Source: Mariprofundus erugo
GTDB lineage: Bacteria > Pseudomonadota > Zetaproteobacteria > Mariprofundales > Mariprofundaceae
Assembly (NCBI RefSeq): GCF_005818865.1
Contig: NZ_VBRY01000002.1
Location: 248,001 to 312,000 of the forward strand
Direction of reading: 5' to 3'
Length of the DNA stretch: 64,000 nucleotides
Shown here: positions 1 to 9,546 of the stretch, piece by piece
How the letters are laid out: every line of letters starts with the position of its first letter
How positions within the stretch are numbered: the stretch's first letter is position 1
The notes under the pieces: model-generated
Told to the model about the DNA's origin: nothing
Database searches by the model: none
Seen by the model: only the letters and a program-made list of their open reading frames with translations
Made by a program: the position numbers and the translations under genes

Positions 1-301
1 CGTATTGCACCTGAACGCCGGACTGTTCACTGTGCAAACGAGCCACACCCAGCGCTTTGGGAGAGCGATCAATACCGGTCACCATCGCTCCACGGGCCGC
101 CATCCCTTCCGCCAGCAGGCCGCCTCCGCAGCCGACATCCAGCAACTTCGCCCCCTGCATAGGAATCTGGCGGGCAATGTAATCCAGGCGCAGCGGATTA
201 ATCCGGTGCAGCGGCCTGAACTTGCCATTCGGGTCCCACCACTCTTCGGCCATCGCCTCGAACTTTGCAATTTCACTGTCGTCGTAGTGCTGTACGTGCA
301 T
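1..301 (-). CDS. ubiG: UbiG, ubiquinone biosynthesis O-methyltransferase (5' part; C-terminus off the window)
   Basis: SAM-dependent enzyme that performs the two O-methylations of ubiquinone synthesis at the inner membrane. The first 100 residues are visible. They carry the family's N-terminal [15 protein letters not shown] and [14 protein letters not shown] segments, then the SAM-binding [14 protein letters not shown] loop and the acidic VTGID that closes motif II. This lines up closely with the start of E. coli UbiG. The ATG at 299-301 is chosen because homology begins a few residues later; an in-frame GTG two codons upstream is possible, and neither has a clear Shine-Dalgarno. The gene is divergent from the EAL/HDOD gene at 427 and runs off the left edge. 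It agrees with ubiD at 36589 in pointing to a ubiquinone-based respiratory chain. Confidence 0.93.
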   Translation of the reverse strand, partial: MHVQHYDDSEIAKFEAMAEEWWDPNGKFRPLHRINPLRLDYIARQIPMQGAKLLDVGCGGGLLAEGMAARGAMVTGIDRSPKALGVARLHSEQSGVQVQY

Positions 302-426
302 CGCCACAAGCTGCGTTTGCCAACATGCGAAGGCAAGTGCAGATTAAACACTGGCCAATGGCATACGATTTGCTCAAAGTTCATGCACGCGGTCACGCCT
401 GGCCGCAGCCTGGGAGGAAGCCAGTC

Positions 427-1638
427 ATGACAGATAAGATCATTATCGGGCGGCAGCCTGTTTTTAATAAAAACTACAGTGTAGTCGGCTATGAGATTCT
501 GTTCAGAGGCGAGATGCCGACCGGTGGTGTTGATCGCACCGCCCAGGTGGTCGTCAACACCCTGATCGACCTGGGTCTTGATAAGGTCGCCGGCTCACTG
601 CCGGTGTTTTTCAACATTGATGAAGCGTTTCTGCTCAACGGTATCCAGCTGGCCGAGGCTCTTCCACCCGAACAGGTTCACTTTGAAATACTGGAGACCG
701 TGCCGCCAAGCGAAGCTGTACTGCAGGCCTGCAGAGCACTGAAAAGCAAGGGGTACAGCCTGGCACTCGATGACGTCACCAGCATTGAGGCGGCAAAACC
801 GTTTATTGATATCGTTGATATCATCAAGCTGGACTGGCTTGCCACAGCCGACCCGTTGCCGATCATGCGCGAGTTCCGTCGCTCCAACGTCAGATTCTTG
901 GCAGAAAAAATTGACAGCTATGAAGCAGCTGAAGCGGCCAAGGCAATGAACTTCGATCTTTTCCAGGGCTTTTTCTACTGCCACCCGGAGATCGTCAGCG
1001 GCAATAAACCGCCGGAGTCGCGCATGTCGATTCTGCGCGCCATGCAGCAGGCCATGGTCGCCGCCTCCATCGATCAGATGTTCACAGTCATCAAACAGGA
1101 TGTCACTCTCTCATATCGTCTGCTTAAATATATTAACTCCGCCTCTTTCGGACTGAAACGGGAGGTCCAGTCGATTGAGCAGGCGCTGGCACTGCTTGGA
1201 CTGAGAAATATCCGGCGCTGGCTAACCCTGCTGACCATGACCTCACTGGCCGAAAACAAACCGCCGGAACTGGTTCGTCAGGCGATGTATCGTGCCCGTT
1301 TCCTGGAAATGCTGGCCAAGCGGATGGGCGAAGATGTCATTGATGACGATTTTCTGCTGGGGCTCTTCTCGATCCTGGACGCATTGCTCGATTGCACCAT
1401 GCAGGATTCACTCAAAGAGATCAGTCTGGCCCAGCATGTGCAGAGCGGCCTGCTTGATCTCAACTCACCGATGGGACAGAAGCTCGCCGTCTGCCTGTCA
1501 CTGGAGCAGGGCAACTGGGATTATATCAGCAAATTCACCGAAAACGGTCGCCGTATCGATTACCGTGAGATCAACATGATACAAACCGACGCCATGCAAT
1601 GGGCGGATCAGCAGATGGCTGTACTATCGACACTCTGA
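427..1638 (+). CDS. EAL plus HDOD signal-transduction protein (YuxH/CdgJ type)
   Basis: 403-residue cytoplasmic two-domain protein. Residues about 5-200 are an EAL-like domain and about 205-395 an HDOD domain, the arrangement of the YuxH family that includes Vibrio CdgJ. The catalytic EAL motif is replaced by EIL in GYEILFRGE, so phosphodiesterase activity is doubtful. The HDOD part has the usual SYRLLKYINSASFG and ALALLGLRNIRRWL segments. The ATG at 427 is preceded by GGAGGA at 413-418; the frame is open further upstream, but that stretch overlaps the ubiG promoter side and shows no homology. Known family members influence motility or adhesion. The partner of this one cannot be read from the sequence. 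The next gene begins 50 bases downstream and looks unrelated. Confidence 0.9.
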   Translation: MTDKIIIGRQPVFNKNYSVVGYEILFRGEMPTGGVDRTAQVVVNTLIDLGLDKVAGSLPVFFNIDEAFLLNGIQLAEALPPEQVHFEILETVPPSEAVLQACRALKSKGYSLALDDVTSIEAAKPFIDIVDIIKLDWLATADPLPIMREFRRSNVRFLAEKIDSYEAAEAAKAMNFDLFQGFFYCHPEIVSGNKPPESRMSILRAMQQAMVAASIDQMFTVIKQDVTLSYRLLKYINSASFGLKREVQSIEQALALLGLRNIRRWLTLLTMTSLAENKPPELVRQAMYRARFLEMLAKRMGEDVIDDDFLLGLFSILDALLDCTMQDSLKEISLAQHVQSGLLDLNSPMGQKLAVCLSLEQGNWDYISKFTENGRRIDYREINMIQTDAMQWADQQMAVLSTL

Positions 1639-1688
1639 TCAACCGGCTGCCTCACGGCTATTTCAGGCGCGCATTCGCCATTTAGAAG

Positions 1689-2621
1689 ATGTTCCGACGC
1701 ATCCTGTTAAAGAGGACAGCACAGGCGCTTCCTACCCTGCTCGGAGTAGCCACCCTGGTGTTCTTCCTGCTCCATATGGTACCCGGCGACCCGGTTGATG
1801 CCCTGCTGGGTGAGACGGCGATGCCGGCTGACCGCGAGGCGCTGCGCCATGCCCTCCATCTCGATCAGCCGCTTATATATCAGTACGGGATCTATCTCTC
1901 CGGCCTGACAACCGGCAACTGGGGTACCAGCCTGGTCGACCACAGACCTGTACTTGAGCGTATCACCGAACGCATACCTGCCACACTATCGCTGGCCACA
2001 ACCAGCCTGCTGCTGGCACTGCTGCTGGCACTGCCGCTGGGTTACTGGGCGGCACGTCATGCCGGCAAGTGGCAGGATCGATCGGCCATGACCTTTTCAC
2101 TGCTGGGCGTATCGATCCCCAACTTCTGGCTCGGACCATTATTGATGCTGCTCTTTGCCGTCGCCCTTGGCTGGTTGCCGGTTTCGGGCATGGCGCAACC
2201 CGGAGCGATGGTATTACCAACCATCACACTGGGCACCGCCCTTGCCGCCATTCTTTCCCGTATGGCCCGCTCATCATGGCTTGAGGCCATTCACACAGAC
2301 TCCATCCGCACAGCCCGTGCCTTCGGCATCTCCGAGCGGCGTATCTGGTGGCGACACGCGGCAAGAATTGCAGCCGTACCTCTGGTCACGATGTTTGCCC
2401 TGCAAATGGGGGCGGTGCTGGGGGGAGCGGTGATCACAGAAACGGTATTCGACTGGCCGGGTCTGGGACTACTGACCATCGAGGCGATTCAGCAGCGTGA
2501 TTATCCGCTGGTTCAGGGCTGTGTACTACTGATCGCATCATGCTATGTGCTGGCAAACCTGCTCGCCGATCTGCTCGGCCTGTGGCTGGACCCGGGACAG
2601 CGCAAATCACAGGCGGCATAG
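1689..2621 (+). CDS. Peptide/nickel-type ABC transporter permease (DppB/GsiC family), without partner genes
   Basis: 310-residue inner-membrane permease of the DppB family. It opens with the typical RRILLKRTAQALPTLLGV helix and the HMVPGDPVDALLG segment, has about six hydrophobic stretches, and carries the cytoplasmic EAA-type loop (TARAFGISERRIWWRHA) that contacts the ATPase. A complete importer needs a second permease, one or two ATPases and a binding protein. None is next to it: the following genes are a small unknown ORF and lipB on the other strand. Either the partners lie elsewhere or this is a leftover of a larger operon. The ATG start matches family N-termini, but its only purine-rich upstream stretch (AGAAG) sits directly against the start codon, so translation may be weak. 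Confidence 0.85.
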   Translation: MFRRILLKRTAQALPTLLGVATLVFFLLHMVPGDPVDALLGETAMPADREALRHALHLDQPLIYQYGIYLSGLTTGNWGTSLVDHRPVLERITERIPATLSLATTSLLLALLLALPLGYWAARHAGKWQDRSAMTFSLLGVSIPNFWLGPLLMLLFAVALGWLPVSGMAQPGAMVLPTITLGTALAAILSRMARSSWLEAIHTDSIRTARAFGISERRIWWRHAARIAAVPLVTMFALQMGAVLGGAVITETVFDWPGLGLLTIEAIQQRDYPLVQGCVLLIASCYVLANLLADLLGLWLDPGQRKSQAA

Positions 2622-2692
2622 CGGACAACTACGCAAAGACGGGGCTGTGCACCCTGATTCACTGACAAAATATCAATGCATCAGCACCCGCT

Positions 2693-2863
2693 TCAAATAA
2701 CAGCCTCACAACTCTGCCGCTCATTCGATGTCAAAACCGGCTGCACGTCGACCGGAGATATGCCGATCAGAAACTCAAGGTCAGCCTGCGGAATATGAGC
2801 ATTACGCTCGCTGATCCACTTCAGCAATTCAGAATGATTTCTGGCAAGATCCATCGTAGTCAC
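2693..2863 (-). CDS. Small conserved-looking protein of unknown function (56 aa)
   Basis: A short open frame on the minus strand, read from the GTG at 2861-2863 because AAGGAG (complement at 2870-2875) lies about six bases upstream. An ATG three codons later is the alternative. The predicted product is soluble and mostly helical, rich in charged residues, with an ISERNAHIPQADLEFLIGI core and no signal peptide or Cys pair. I do not recognise the family. Support is the good ribosome-binding site and a gap otherwise empty of genes. It lies in the same direction as lipB, but upstream of nothing else on that strand. Confidence 0.45.
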   Translation of the reverse strand: MTTMDLARNHSELLKWISERNAHIPQADLEFLIGISPVDVQPVLTSNERQSCEAVI

Positions 2864-2970
2864 ATGCAGCTCCTTGATTGGGAGGTGCGGCCCGTCTGCA
2901 CCACACGCAGGCGGCACTATAAAATCGAATACGTCAGGCGTATGTCAGCGAGGTGACATGGCCATGACAG

Positions 2971-3600
2971 TCACACCGCTGCGACCAGCGGGTCAAACAG
3001 TGCATGACAATGACCGATGAGTACCTGCTCAAGCCGGGCACGCGGGATATCCAGCCCCAGCTTCTGCATCGACGTAACCGGCTGATCCTGCATACCGCAA
3101 GGAACAATGCCTGAAAAATGTTTCAAATTCGGTGTGTTATTCAAGGCGATGCCATGGAATGTCACCCACTTGCGACAACGCACGCCGGCTGCGGCAATCT
3201 TCAACCCGTCCACCCACACACCGATCCCCCGGCTATCCCTGCCCGCAACCACACCAAAATCGGCCAGTGTACGAATCACCATCTCCTCCAGTCGCCAGAT
3301 ATGGCGGTGCAGATCAGGCTCCCGTTTCAGGTCGGCAATCACATAACAGACCAGCTGGCCGGGGCCGTGATAGGTCACTTCGCCTCCCCGTCCCGTCGGA
3401 TAAACAGCAATACTGTCTCCATCCACGCTACGACTGAGGATATCGCCGCTATGACCGGATGTACCAATCGTATAGGTCGGCGGATGCTCGGTAAGAATCA
3501 GGCTCGATGGCATCGAACCGGCCAACACCGAGGCAACCATCTGCTCCTGTTCAGCAACAGACTCGGGATATGGCTGCTGTTTGTGGAAAATCACATGCAT
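2971..3600 (-). CDS. lipB: LipB, octanoyl-[ACP]:protein octanoyltransferase
   Basis: Transfers octanoyl from acyl carrier protein to lipoyl domains, the first step of lipoate assembly. This supplies the cofactor for the pyruvate dehydrogenase encoded at 12851-18317. Diagnostic segments are the RGGEVTYHGPGQLVCY loop, the lysine-containing DGLKIAAAGVR stretch, the FHGIALN strand, and the Cys of IVPCGM that carries the acyl intermediate. From the ATG at 3600 the protein is 209 residues, in line with the family. An upstream in-frame GTG at 3690 would add 30 residues lacking homology. No lipA is visible nearby. The gene is divergent from the M16 peptidase gene, so their promoters share the region 3601-3729. 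Confidence 0.93.
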   Translation of the reverse strand: MHVIFHKQQPYPESVAEQEQMVASVLAGSMPSSLILTEHPPTYTIGTSGHSGDILSRSVDGDSIAVYPTGRGGEVTYHGPGQLVCYVIADLKREPDLHRHIWRLEEMVIRTLADFGVVAGRDSRGIGVWVDGLKIAAAGVRCRKWVTFHGIALNNTPNLKHFSGIVPCGMQDQPVTSMQKLGLDIPRARLEQVLIGHCHALFDPLVAAV

Positions 3601-3729
3601 AGCCTGAAGCCTATGCGCAGCCCCCGTTCTTTGCACCTCCGGTCGCAAAAACCGCACCGCGCCGGGGTTTGCCACGCCCCTGCCTTTCACCCATCATCCC
3701 GGCCGCCACTTCATCGCCAAGGAGTTCAC

Positions 3730-5055
3730 ATGTCGCTGAGAATGATCACCGTGTTGATGTTGCTGATCAGCACACCTGTTGCCGCATCTGCCGCCGCCCT
3801 GCAGGAGGCCACCTTAAAAAACGGCGCCAGACTGATCGTCGAGGAAGATCACTCGGCACCGGTCGCCATGGTCCAGATCTGGCTCAAGGTTGGCGGACGG
3901 GACGAAGTACCCGGCAAAACAGGTCTCGCTCATGTCTTTGAGCACATGATGTTCAAGGGCTCAAAAAAGCTTGCTCCGGGAGAATATTCAAAACGCATTT
4001 CAGCCATGGGTGGTAACGACAACGCCTTTACCACCACCGATTATACCGCCTACTTTGAAACCATTCCTTCCGGCCGGGTCGATGAGGTGCTGGGACTGGA
4101 GGCCGAGCGCTTTGCCAACCTGGCCCTGCTCGACAAGGAGTTTCAAAAAGAGATCCGGGTCATTATGGAAGAGCGCCGCATGCGCACCGATGATGACCCA
4201 AACAGCCACATGTTTGAGGAACTTTCCGCAGCATCACTGCGCCTGCACCCTTACCGCAACCCGGTGATTGGCTGGATGCAGGATCTGAAAGCCCTGACCA
4301 TTGAAGATGTTCGCGCTTTTTATAAACAACACTACGTACCGGGCAATGCTACGGTGGTCGTTGTCGGCGATGTCGATTTCGCCCACGTTAAAAAGGTCGT
4401 TGAAAAGACATTCGGCCATATGAAAGCCCGCCCGGTCCCTGCCCGTTTCAACCCTGTCGAGCCGGAACCATTCGGCCCCAAACGCATTCAGGTCAAACTG
4501 CCAGCCCAGCTGCCGATGCTTGCGGTGACCATTCCGGTCCCGGTCTGGCAGCCGGGTAAAAACGATCGTGAAACAGCGGCACTGGCAGTGGCCACACAGA
4601 TTCTTGCCGGTGGACGCAGCGCCCGTCTGCAGCGCGAGCTGGTAGACGATCAGCGGGTCGCCTTTTCAGCCGGCGCAGGCTATGACGCCTTCGGTATGGG
4701 CCTGGACCTGTGGTATCTCTATGGCATGCTCGGCCCGAAACAGACAACGGCCGCATTTGAAAAATCATTATGGGCCCTGCTGACCGACATGGCGACCAAA
4801 CCGGTTGCAGAGGCACCGCTGGCGGCTGCCAAGCGCAACATTATTGCCTCCGAGGTCTTCGCACAGGATTCCCTTTACCTGCGCGCCAAGGAAATTGGTC
4901 GCATGGAAGTGTCCGGCATTGGCGCCTCACATCGCGATCAATGGCTGGAGGCCATCAAGCATGTAACTGCAGCCGACGTACAGGCAGCCGTTGCCCGCTG
5001 GCTGATCAAAGATCGTTCAACAACAGGTATCCTGACACCCGAGGTGAAATCATGA
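3730..5055 (+). CDS. M16 family zinc metallopeptidase, catalytic subunit
   Basis: 441-residue exported peptidase of the pitrilysin/processing-peptidase (M16) family. A signal peptide (residues 1-22, ending ASAAA) suggests a periplasmic location. The inverted zinc motif HxxEH is present as HVFEHMMFKG near residue 67, with a downstream glutamate in VIMEERRMR. Two M16 half-domains follow each other as in the family. The start at 3730 has AAGGAG eight bases upstream; the frame is open for another 200 codons upstream, but that part is antisense to lipB. The stop overlaps the ATG of the next M16 gene (ATGA), so the two are translationally coupled. The pair probably forms a heterodimer in which this subunit supplies the metal site. 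The substrate is unknown. Confidence 0.92.
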   Translation: MSLRMITVLMLLISTPVAASAAALQEATLKNGARLIVEEDHSAPVAMVQIWLKVGGRDEVPGKTGLAHVFEHMMFKGSKKLAPGEYSKRISAMGGNDNAFTTTDYTAYFETIPSGRVDEVLGLEAERFANLALLDKEFQKEIRVIMEERRMRTDDDPNSHMFEELSAASLRLHPYRNPVIGWMQDLKALTIEDVRAFYKQHYVPGNATVVVVGDVDFAHVKKVVEKTFGHMKARPVPARFNPVEPEPFGPKRIQVKLPAQLPMLAVTIPVPVWQPGKNDRETAALAVATQILAGGRSARLQRELVDDQRVAFSAGAGYDAFGMGLDLWYLYGMLGPKQTTAAFEKSLWALLTDMATKPVAEAPLAAAKRNIIASEVFAQDSLYLRAKEIGRMEVSGIGASHRDQWLEAIKHVTAADVQAAVARWLIKDRSTTGILTPEVKS

Positions 5056-6374
5056 AACGCTGGTTGACTCTTCCCCTTTTCGCTCTGCTGCTGATAGCCC
5101 AGACCGCTGCCGCTGTCCCGGCCATACAGGAGGCCCGCACCAACAATGGCTTGCGTGTACTGTTGATGGAGGCGCATAACGTGCCGATGGTCTCCATGCA
5201 GCTCTCCGTGATCGCCGGCAGCCGCTTTGATGCCCCCGGCAAGGCGGGCACAGCAGCCATGCTGGCGGCCATGCTGGGTGACCATACTGCGCGCCACAAC
5301 CACAAGGCCTGGAGTGACGTGCTCGATGCCGATGCCATCCAACTGGGAGCCGGTGCCAGCCAGGATGAGATGAGCCTGTCGATGACCACACTCAGGGAAG
5401 CACTTGAACCTGGGCTTGATCTGTTTGCCGAAGCCCTGCTCATGCCCGGCTGGGATAAAACCCGCTTTGCCATTCTGCAACAGGACTCCGTTGCCGCTGC
5501 CCGCAAGGAGCTGGAAGAGCCGGGCGCCCAGGCTGCGACTGCCGCCGCCAATCTGCTCTTTGGTACACACCCCTATGGCCATCGGGCCAGTGGCTCTGCC
5601 GAATCACTGGCATCCATTCGCATCCCCGACATGCAGTCGCTATACAAAGCGCAGGTCAAGCCGGATGGGGCTGTACTTGCAGTCAGTGGTGATATCACCA
5701 TGGCTGAACTGCTGCCGTTGCTCAATGCCCGCCTCGCCGGCTGGCAGGGTAAACCGGCACACAGTCTGATGGACCTGGCCATAGCGGCCGATGTACACGG
5801 TAAATCGGCCGATGTGGCCCTGCCAACCAGCCAGACACTGGTGGAGCTGTTGCGTCTTGGCCCGTCGCGCGCTGATGCCGACTTCTTCCCGGCATTTGTG
5901 TTGAATCATATGCTGGGTGGTGGCGGCTTCGGATCGCGTCTGATGGAGGAGGTGCGTGAGAAACGTGGTCTGGTTTACGGGGTCTACTCCTATTTTGTAC
6001 CACTGGCTGTACCCGGCCCGTTTGTAATCTCCCTGCAGACCAGAGGAGACCAGGCAGACAAGGCTGAGGCCGTGGTGCGCGAAGTCCTGCAACAAATGGC
6101 CGCCGGGCAGATCACCCGCCAGCAGCTGCAGGCCAGCAAGGACAATCTCAGCGGCAGCTTTGCCCAGCGCATGGACTCCAACCGCGAGCGTGTAGGGCTG
6201 ATTTCGATGATCGGACTGTACAATCTGCCGCTGGATTACCTGTCCACCTGGACCGCCCATGTCGACGCAGTCACCCTCGATCAGGTCAAGGCGCAAGCGG
6301 CACGTTTCCTCAAACCCGATGAGTGGAACCGCGTCCGCGTCGGCGCCAACCTCGGCAGCAGTCACGCAAAATGA
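5052..6374 (+). CDS. M16 family peptidase-like protein, non-zinc subunit
   Basis: 440-residue partner of the preceding peptidase, with a signal peptide ending near residue 20. Where the partner has HxxEH this protein reads AAMLAAMLGDHT, so the zinc ligands are lost. The second half keeps the glycine-rich MLGGGGFGSRLMEEVREKRGLVY segment with the R/Y pair that contributes to substrate binding in M16 heterodimers. This catalytic plus substrate-binding split is known from mitochondrial processing peptidase and from bacterial pairs. The start codon overlaps the upstream stop, and the stop overlaps the rsmD start, giving a tightly coupled three-gene unit. A regulatory role instead of an enzymatic one cannot be excluded. 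Confidence 0.9.
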   Translation: MKRWLTLPLFALLLIAQTAAAVPAIQEARTNNGLRVLLMEAHNVPMVSMQLSVIAGSRFDAPGKAGTAAMLAAMLGDHTARHNHKAWSDVLDADAIQLGAGASQDEMSLSMTTLREALEPGLDLFAEALLMPGWDKTRFAILQQDSVAAARKELEEPGAQAATAAANLLFGTHPYGHRASGSAESLASIRIPDMQSLYKAQVKPDGAVLAVSGDITMAELLPLLNARLAGWQGKPAHSLMDLAIAADVHGKSADVALPTSQTLVELLRLGPSRADADFFPAFVLNHMLGGGGFGSRLMEEVREKRGLVYGVYSYFVPLAVPGPFVISLQTRGDQADKAEAVVREVLQQMAAGQITRQQLQASKDNLSGSFAQRMDSNRERVGLISMIGLYNLPLDYLSTWTAHVDAVTLDQVKAQAARFLKPDEWNRVRVGANLGSSHAK

Positions 6375-6904
6375 ATATAACCGCCGGCACACTGCGCGGC
6401 CGCAAACTGCAGGTGCCTGACCTTCCCGGCCTGCGCCCGACACCGGCCAAGGTCAGACAGGCTCTGTTCAATATCCTCGCTGACGTCGACGGCATGCGCA
6501 TACTGGATCTGTTTGCCGGTTCAGGTGTCATGGCGCTGGAAGCGTTGTCCCGAGGGGCGGCAAGTGCCATCTCGATTGAACAGCAGCGCCCGGCCACCCG
6601 TGCTATGGAGCTGATTCGCACAGGCTGGAAGCTTGAAGAGCAATGGAAGGTCATGTCCGCGAGTGTGGAGAAGGGGCTTGCCACCCTCTCCGGTCACCAT
6701 TTTGACCTCATCTTTGCCGACCCGCCCTACAACAAGGCATTCACCACACTGCTGCCACAGTGGCTGGATCAGCATGCGATTAGCTGTGAACTGCTGGTCA
6801 TGGAGGAGGCTGCCCGCGTTGAACCTGAATGGCCTGCCGGCTGGCAATGCCGACAATCCCGCCGTTATGGCGATACCACCCTGCATTTTCTGTCACACAT
6901 ATAG
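6371..6904 (+). CDS. rsmD: RsmD, 16S rRNA (guanine-966 N2)-methyltransferase
   Basis: 177-residue SAM-dependent methyltransferase that modifies G966 of 16S rRNA in the assembling 30S subunit. Visible family features are the N-terminal ITAGTLRGRKLQVP and RPTPAKVRQALFNIL stretch, the SAM loop ILDLFAGSGVMALEALSRGA, and the catalytic DPPY motif in LIFADPPYNKAF. The length is slightly below the E. coli protein. The ATG overlaps the stop of the M16 gene before it (ATGA). Placement of rsmD beside a pair of M16 peptidases is seen in other proteobacteria. No terminator is obvious before the mprF gene 75 bases on. Confidence 0.94.
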   Translation: MNITAGTLRGRKLQVPDLPGLRPTPAKVRQALFNILADVDGMRILDLFAGSGVMALEALSRGAASAISIEQQRPATRAMELIRTGWKLEEQWKVMSASVEKGLATLSGHHFDLIFADPPYNKAFTTLLPQWLDQHAISCELLVMEEAARVEPEWPAGWQCRQSRRYGDTTLHFLSHI

Positions 6905-6978
6905 CTGATTCACCGGCTTCCTCCGGCAAAGAATCGATTCATACACCGGCGGACCAGCCACACCAGAGGTATGACATC

Positions 6979-9546
6979 ATGAACAGACTGTTCATCAAGC
7001 TGACAAAATATGCTCCTGTCATCAGCATTGCCCTGATCATTGCTGCCGTCGCTGTCATCCATCATGAAATTGCTCTCTATCACTGGCAGGAGATCAAGGC
7101 AGCCGTATCAAGCATGCCATTGACCCTGCTGCTCGGCATGGGGGCATGCACACTGCTGGGATATCTCAGTCTCAGCCTGTATGACTACCTTGCACTGGAA
7201 TATGCAGGCGAAAAACTGCCCTGGTACAAAATACTGCTGGCCTCATTCCTGGGCTATGCCATCAGCAACAATATCGGCCATGCGCTGGTTTCCGGTGGCT
7301 CCCTGCGCCTGCGACTGTATACAGGCTGGGGAGTATCGGCCGTATCCGTTGCGAAAGTGATACTGTTTTGCTCCATTACCTATTTGATCGGTGCGATCAC
7401 CCTGATGGTCGGCACTTACACGGCCCTGTCCGGCCAAGCCCTTACAGCGCTGAACCTGCCGGACCGGCAAATAACCGGGATCGTTATGAGCACAGGAGCA
7501 TCGGCTCTGCTTGTATGGTGGGGGATTATTCTGTTTTACAGAAAAGACATCACCATCCGGGGCTTCACGCTTTCCCCGCCGGGGGGATCTCTCGCCCTGC
7601 GGCAAACGCTGGCCGCCCTGCTCGATCTTTTGCTTGCTTCAGTCGTGCTTTATCTGCCGCTCACACACTTTATCGATATACCCTTCAGCACCTTTCTGAT
7701 GATTTACATCCTGGCCCAATTGACCGGCCTTTTCAGTCAGGTCCCAGGTGGCATCGGGGTATTTGAGGGTAGCTTCATGTTTCTGGCATCCGGTCACTAC
7801 CCTGCCTCCCAGATACTGGCGGCACTGATCACCTACCGGGCTGTCTATTATTTGCTTCCACTGCTCTTTGCCGGACTGATTCTGACACTATACGAGCTGA
7901 AGCCGCACAAATGGCTTGCAAAAAACACCGAAATCAAAGCCATACTGGACAGCCTTGAGCCCGCGATTCCCCAACTGTTTTCGCTGCTCCTGCTGCTCGG
8001 CGGATGCGTCCTGCTGATTTCCGGCTCCACTCCGGCCGTAGCGGAACGTCTGCAATGGCTTCACTACATTTTACCCCTTCCACTGATCGAGTTTTCCCAC
8101 CTTCTGGCCAGCATGGCCGGTGTCATGCTGCTGTTTCTGTCACGAGCCGTTCATCAGCGTATGGATGCGGCCTACTATGCGACGATCGTCATGCTTGTGC
8201 TGGGCGCGCTGGCTTCACTGGCCAAAGGGTGGGATTTTGAAGAGGCGACGATCCTGACCTTACTGCTGCTGCTGTTTTTACCTGCCCACAAACATTTCTA
8301 CAGAAAATCATCCCTGCTTGCCGTCGACCTTCCTGTTTCGTGGGTAGCACTGGTGATTCTTTCGATCGGCCTTTCCGCATGGCTTGGATTTTTTTCATTC
8401 AAGCATGTGGAATATTCAAACCAGCTGTGGTGGCAATTTTCCCTGCACGGCGACGCCCCGCGTTTTCTTCGCTCGCTGGTAGCTGTTTCCGTACTCGCAT
8501 CCGGCCTCATTCTGTATCGCCTGCTTACTCACACGACCAGCACCCTCGCCTTGCCGGATCAGGCGATGCTGGACAGGGCTGCAGTGCTGGCAGGCAAAGC
8601 TCCCAACACCATGCCGCACCTGGCGCTGCTCGGAGACAAACATCTGTTGTGGAGCGAGTCGGGCAACAGCTTTCTGATGTTCGCCACCACCCCGAAAATG
8701 TGGGTCGCCATGGGAGATGCCGTAGGCAACCCGGATGAATATGATGAGCTTGCCTGGAAATTCCGGGAAATGGCCGACCAGCATGCTGCCAACATCGCCT
8801 TCTATCAGGTAGGCCAACATCATCTCCCGCTTTACCTCGACTTCGGCCTGTCGTTACTCAAGCTTGGTGAAGAGGCGCGCGTACCACTGCAAGGGTTCAG
8901 CCTTGAAGGGCGACAACGTCAGAACCTGCGACATGCCTACAACAAAATTACCAGGCAAGGCATCAGTTTCACCATTGTACCGGCTGCCGATGTCACCGCC
9001 ATACTTCCTGACCTGCGCACCATCTCTGATCGCTGGATGCAAACCAAACAGGCGAGGGAGAAGAGGTTTTCGCTCGGCTTTTTCGATACAGACTACCTGA
9101 GGCGTTGCGATATCGCGGTTGCCATGAAAGACGGGAGCCCCCTTGCCTTCGCTAATATCTGGAAAACAGATGGCAGGGAGGAGCTCTCCATTGACCTGAT
9201 GCGCTACACCCCCGACGCCCCGAACGGAGTCATGGAGTACCTGATGGTTTCACTGATGCTATGGGGTAAAGAAGAAGGATATCAATGGTTTAATCTCGGC
9301 ATGGCTCCACTGTCCGGGCTCAGATCACATCCGCTGGCACCGGTATGGCAACGCATTGGTCATAGCATCTTCCGCTTCGGCGGAGAGTTCTACAATTTTG
9401 AAGGCTTGTATCACTACAAGGAAAAGTTTGATCCTGACTGGCAGCCCCGCTACCTCGCAGCCCCATCCGGCCTGAAGGTCGCCTCCACCCTGCTATCTGT
9501 CACCGGGCTGATTTCAGGCGGTATCGAAGGAGCGATCAGAAAATGA
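6979..9546 (+). CDS. mprF: MprF-like bifunctional lysylphosphatidylglycerol synthetase/flippase
   Basis: 855-residue inner-membrane protein. Residues about 1-510 contain many hydrophobic helices forming the flippase-type region; GGSLRLRLYTGWG and QVPGGIGVFEG are typical of this domain. Residues about 530-840 form the cytosolic GNAT-like DUF2156 domain, which moves an aminoacyl group from tRNA to phosphatidylglycerol. Known relatives use lysyl- or alanyl-tRNA and make the membrane less anionic, giving resistance to cationic peptides and acid. The substrate here is inferred as lysine because of the neighbour. The start at 6979 has AGAGGT at 6965-6970. The stop overlaps the start of the acvB-like gene (ATGA), so the two products are made together. 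Confidence 0.92.
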   Translation: MNRLFIKLTKYAPVISIALIIAAVAVIHHEIALYHWQEIKAAVSSMPLTLLLGMGACTLLGYLSLSLYDYLALEYAGEKLPWYKILLASFLGYAISNNIGHALVSGGSLRLRLYTGWGVSAVSVAKVILFCSITYLIGAITLMVGTYTALSGQALTALNLPDRQITGIVMSTGASALLVWWGIILFYRKDITIRGFTLSPPGGSLALRQTLAALLDLLLASVVLYLPLTHFIDIPFSTFLMIYILAQLTGLFSQVPGGIGVFEGSFMFLASGHYPASQILAALITYRAVYYLLPLLFAGLILTLYELKPHKWLAKNTEIKAILDSLEPAIPQLFSLLLLLGGCVLLISGSTPAVAERLQWLHYILPLPLIEFSHLLASMAGVMLLFLSRAVHQRMDAAYYATIVMLVLGALASLAKGWDFEEATILTLLLLLFLPAHKHFYRKSSLLAVDLPVSWVALVILSIGLSAWLGFFSFKHVEYSNQLWWQFSLHGDAPRFLRSLVAVSVLASGLILYRLLTHTTSTLALPDQAMLDRAAVLAGKAPNTMPHLALLGDKHLLWSESGNSFLMFATTPKMWVAMGDAVGNPDEYDELAWKFREMADQHAANIAFYQVGQHHLPLYLDFGLSLLKLGEEARVPLQGFSLEGRQRQNLRHAYNKITRQGISFTIVPAADVTAILPDLRTISDRWMQTKQAREKRFSLGFFDTDYLRRCDIAVAMKDGSPLAFANIWKTDGREELSIDLMRYTPDAPNGVMEYLMVSLMLWGKEEGYQWFNLGMAPLSGLRSHPLAPVWQRIGHSIFRFGGEFYNFEGLYHYKEKFDPDWQPRYLAAPSGLKVASTLLSVTGLISGGIEGAIRK

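Noticed and set aside
1-430. Plus-strand open frame over the ubiG region (141 codons)
   Set aside because: It is the antisense shadow of ubiG, whose protein similarity is clear on the minus strand.
3118-3729. 204-codon upstream extension of the first M16 peptidase
   Set aside because: It is antisense to lipB, lacks homology and would bury the signal peptide; AAGGAG supports the start at 3730.
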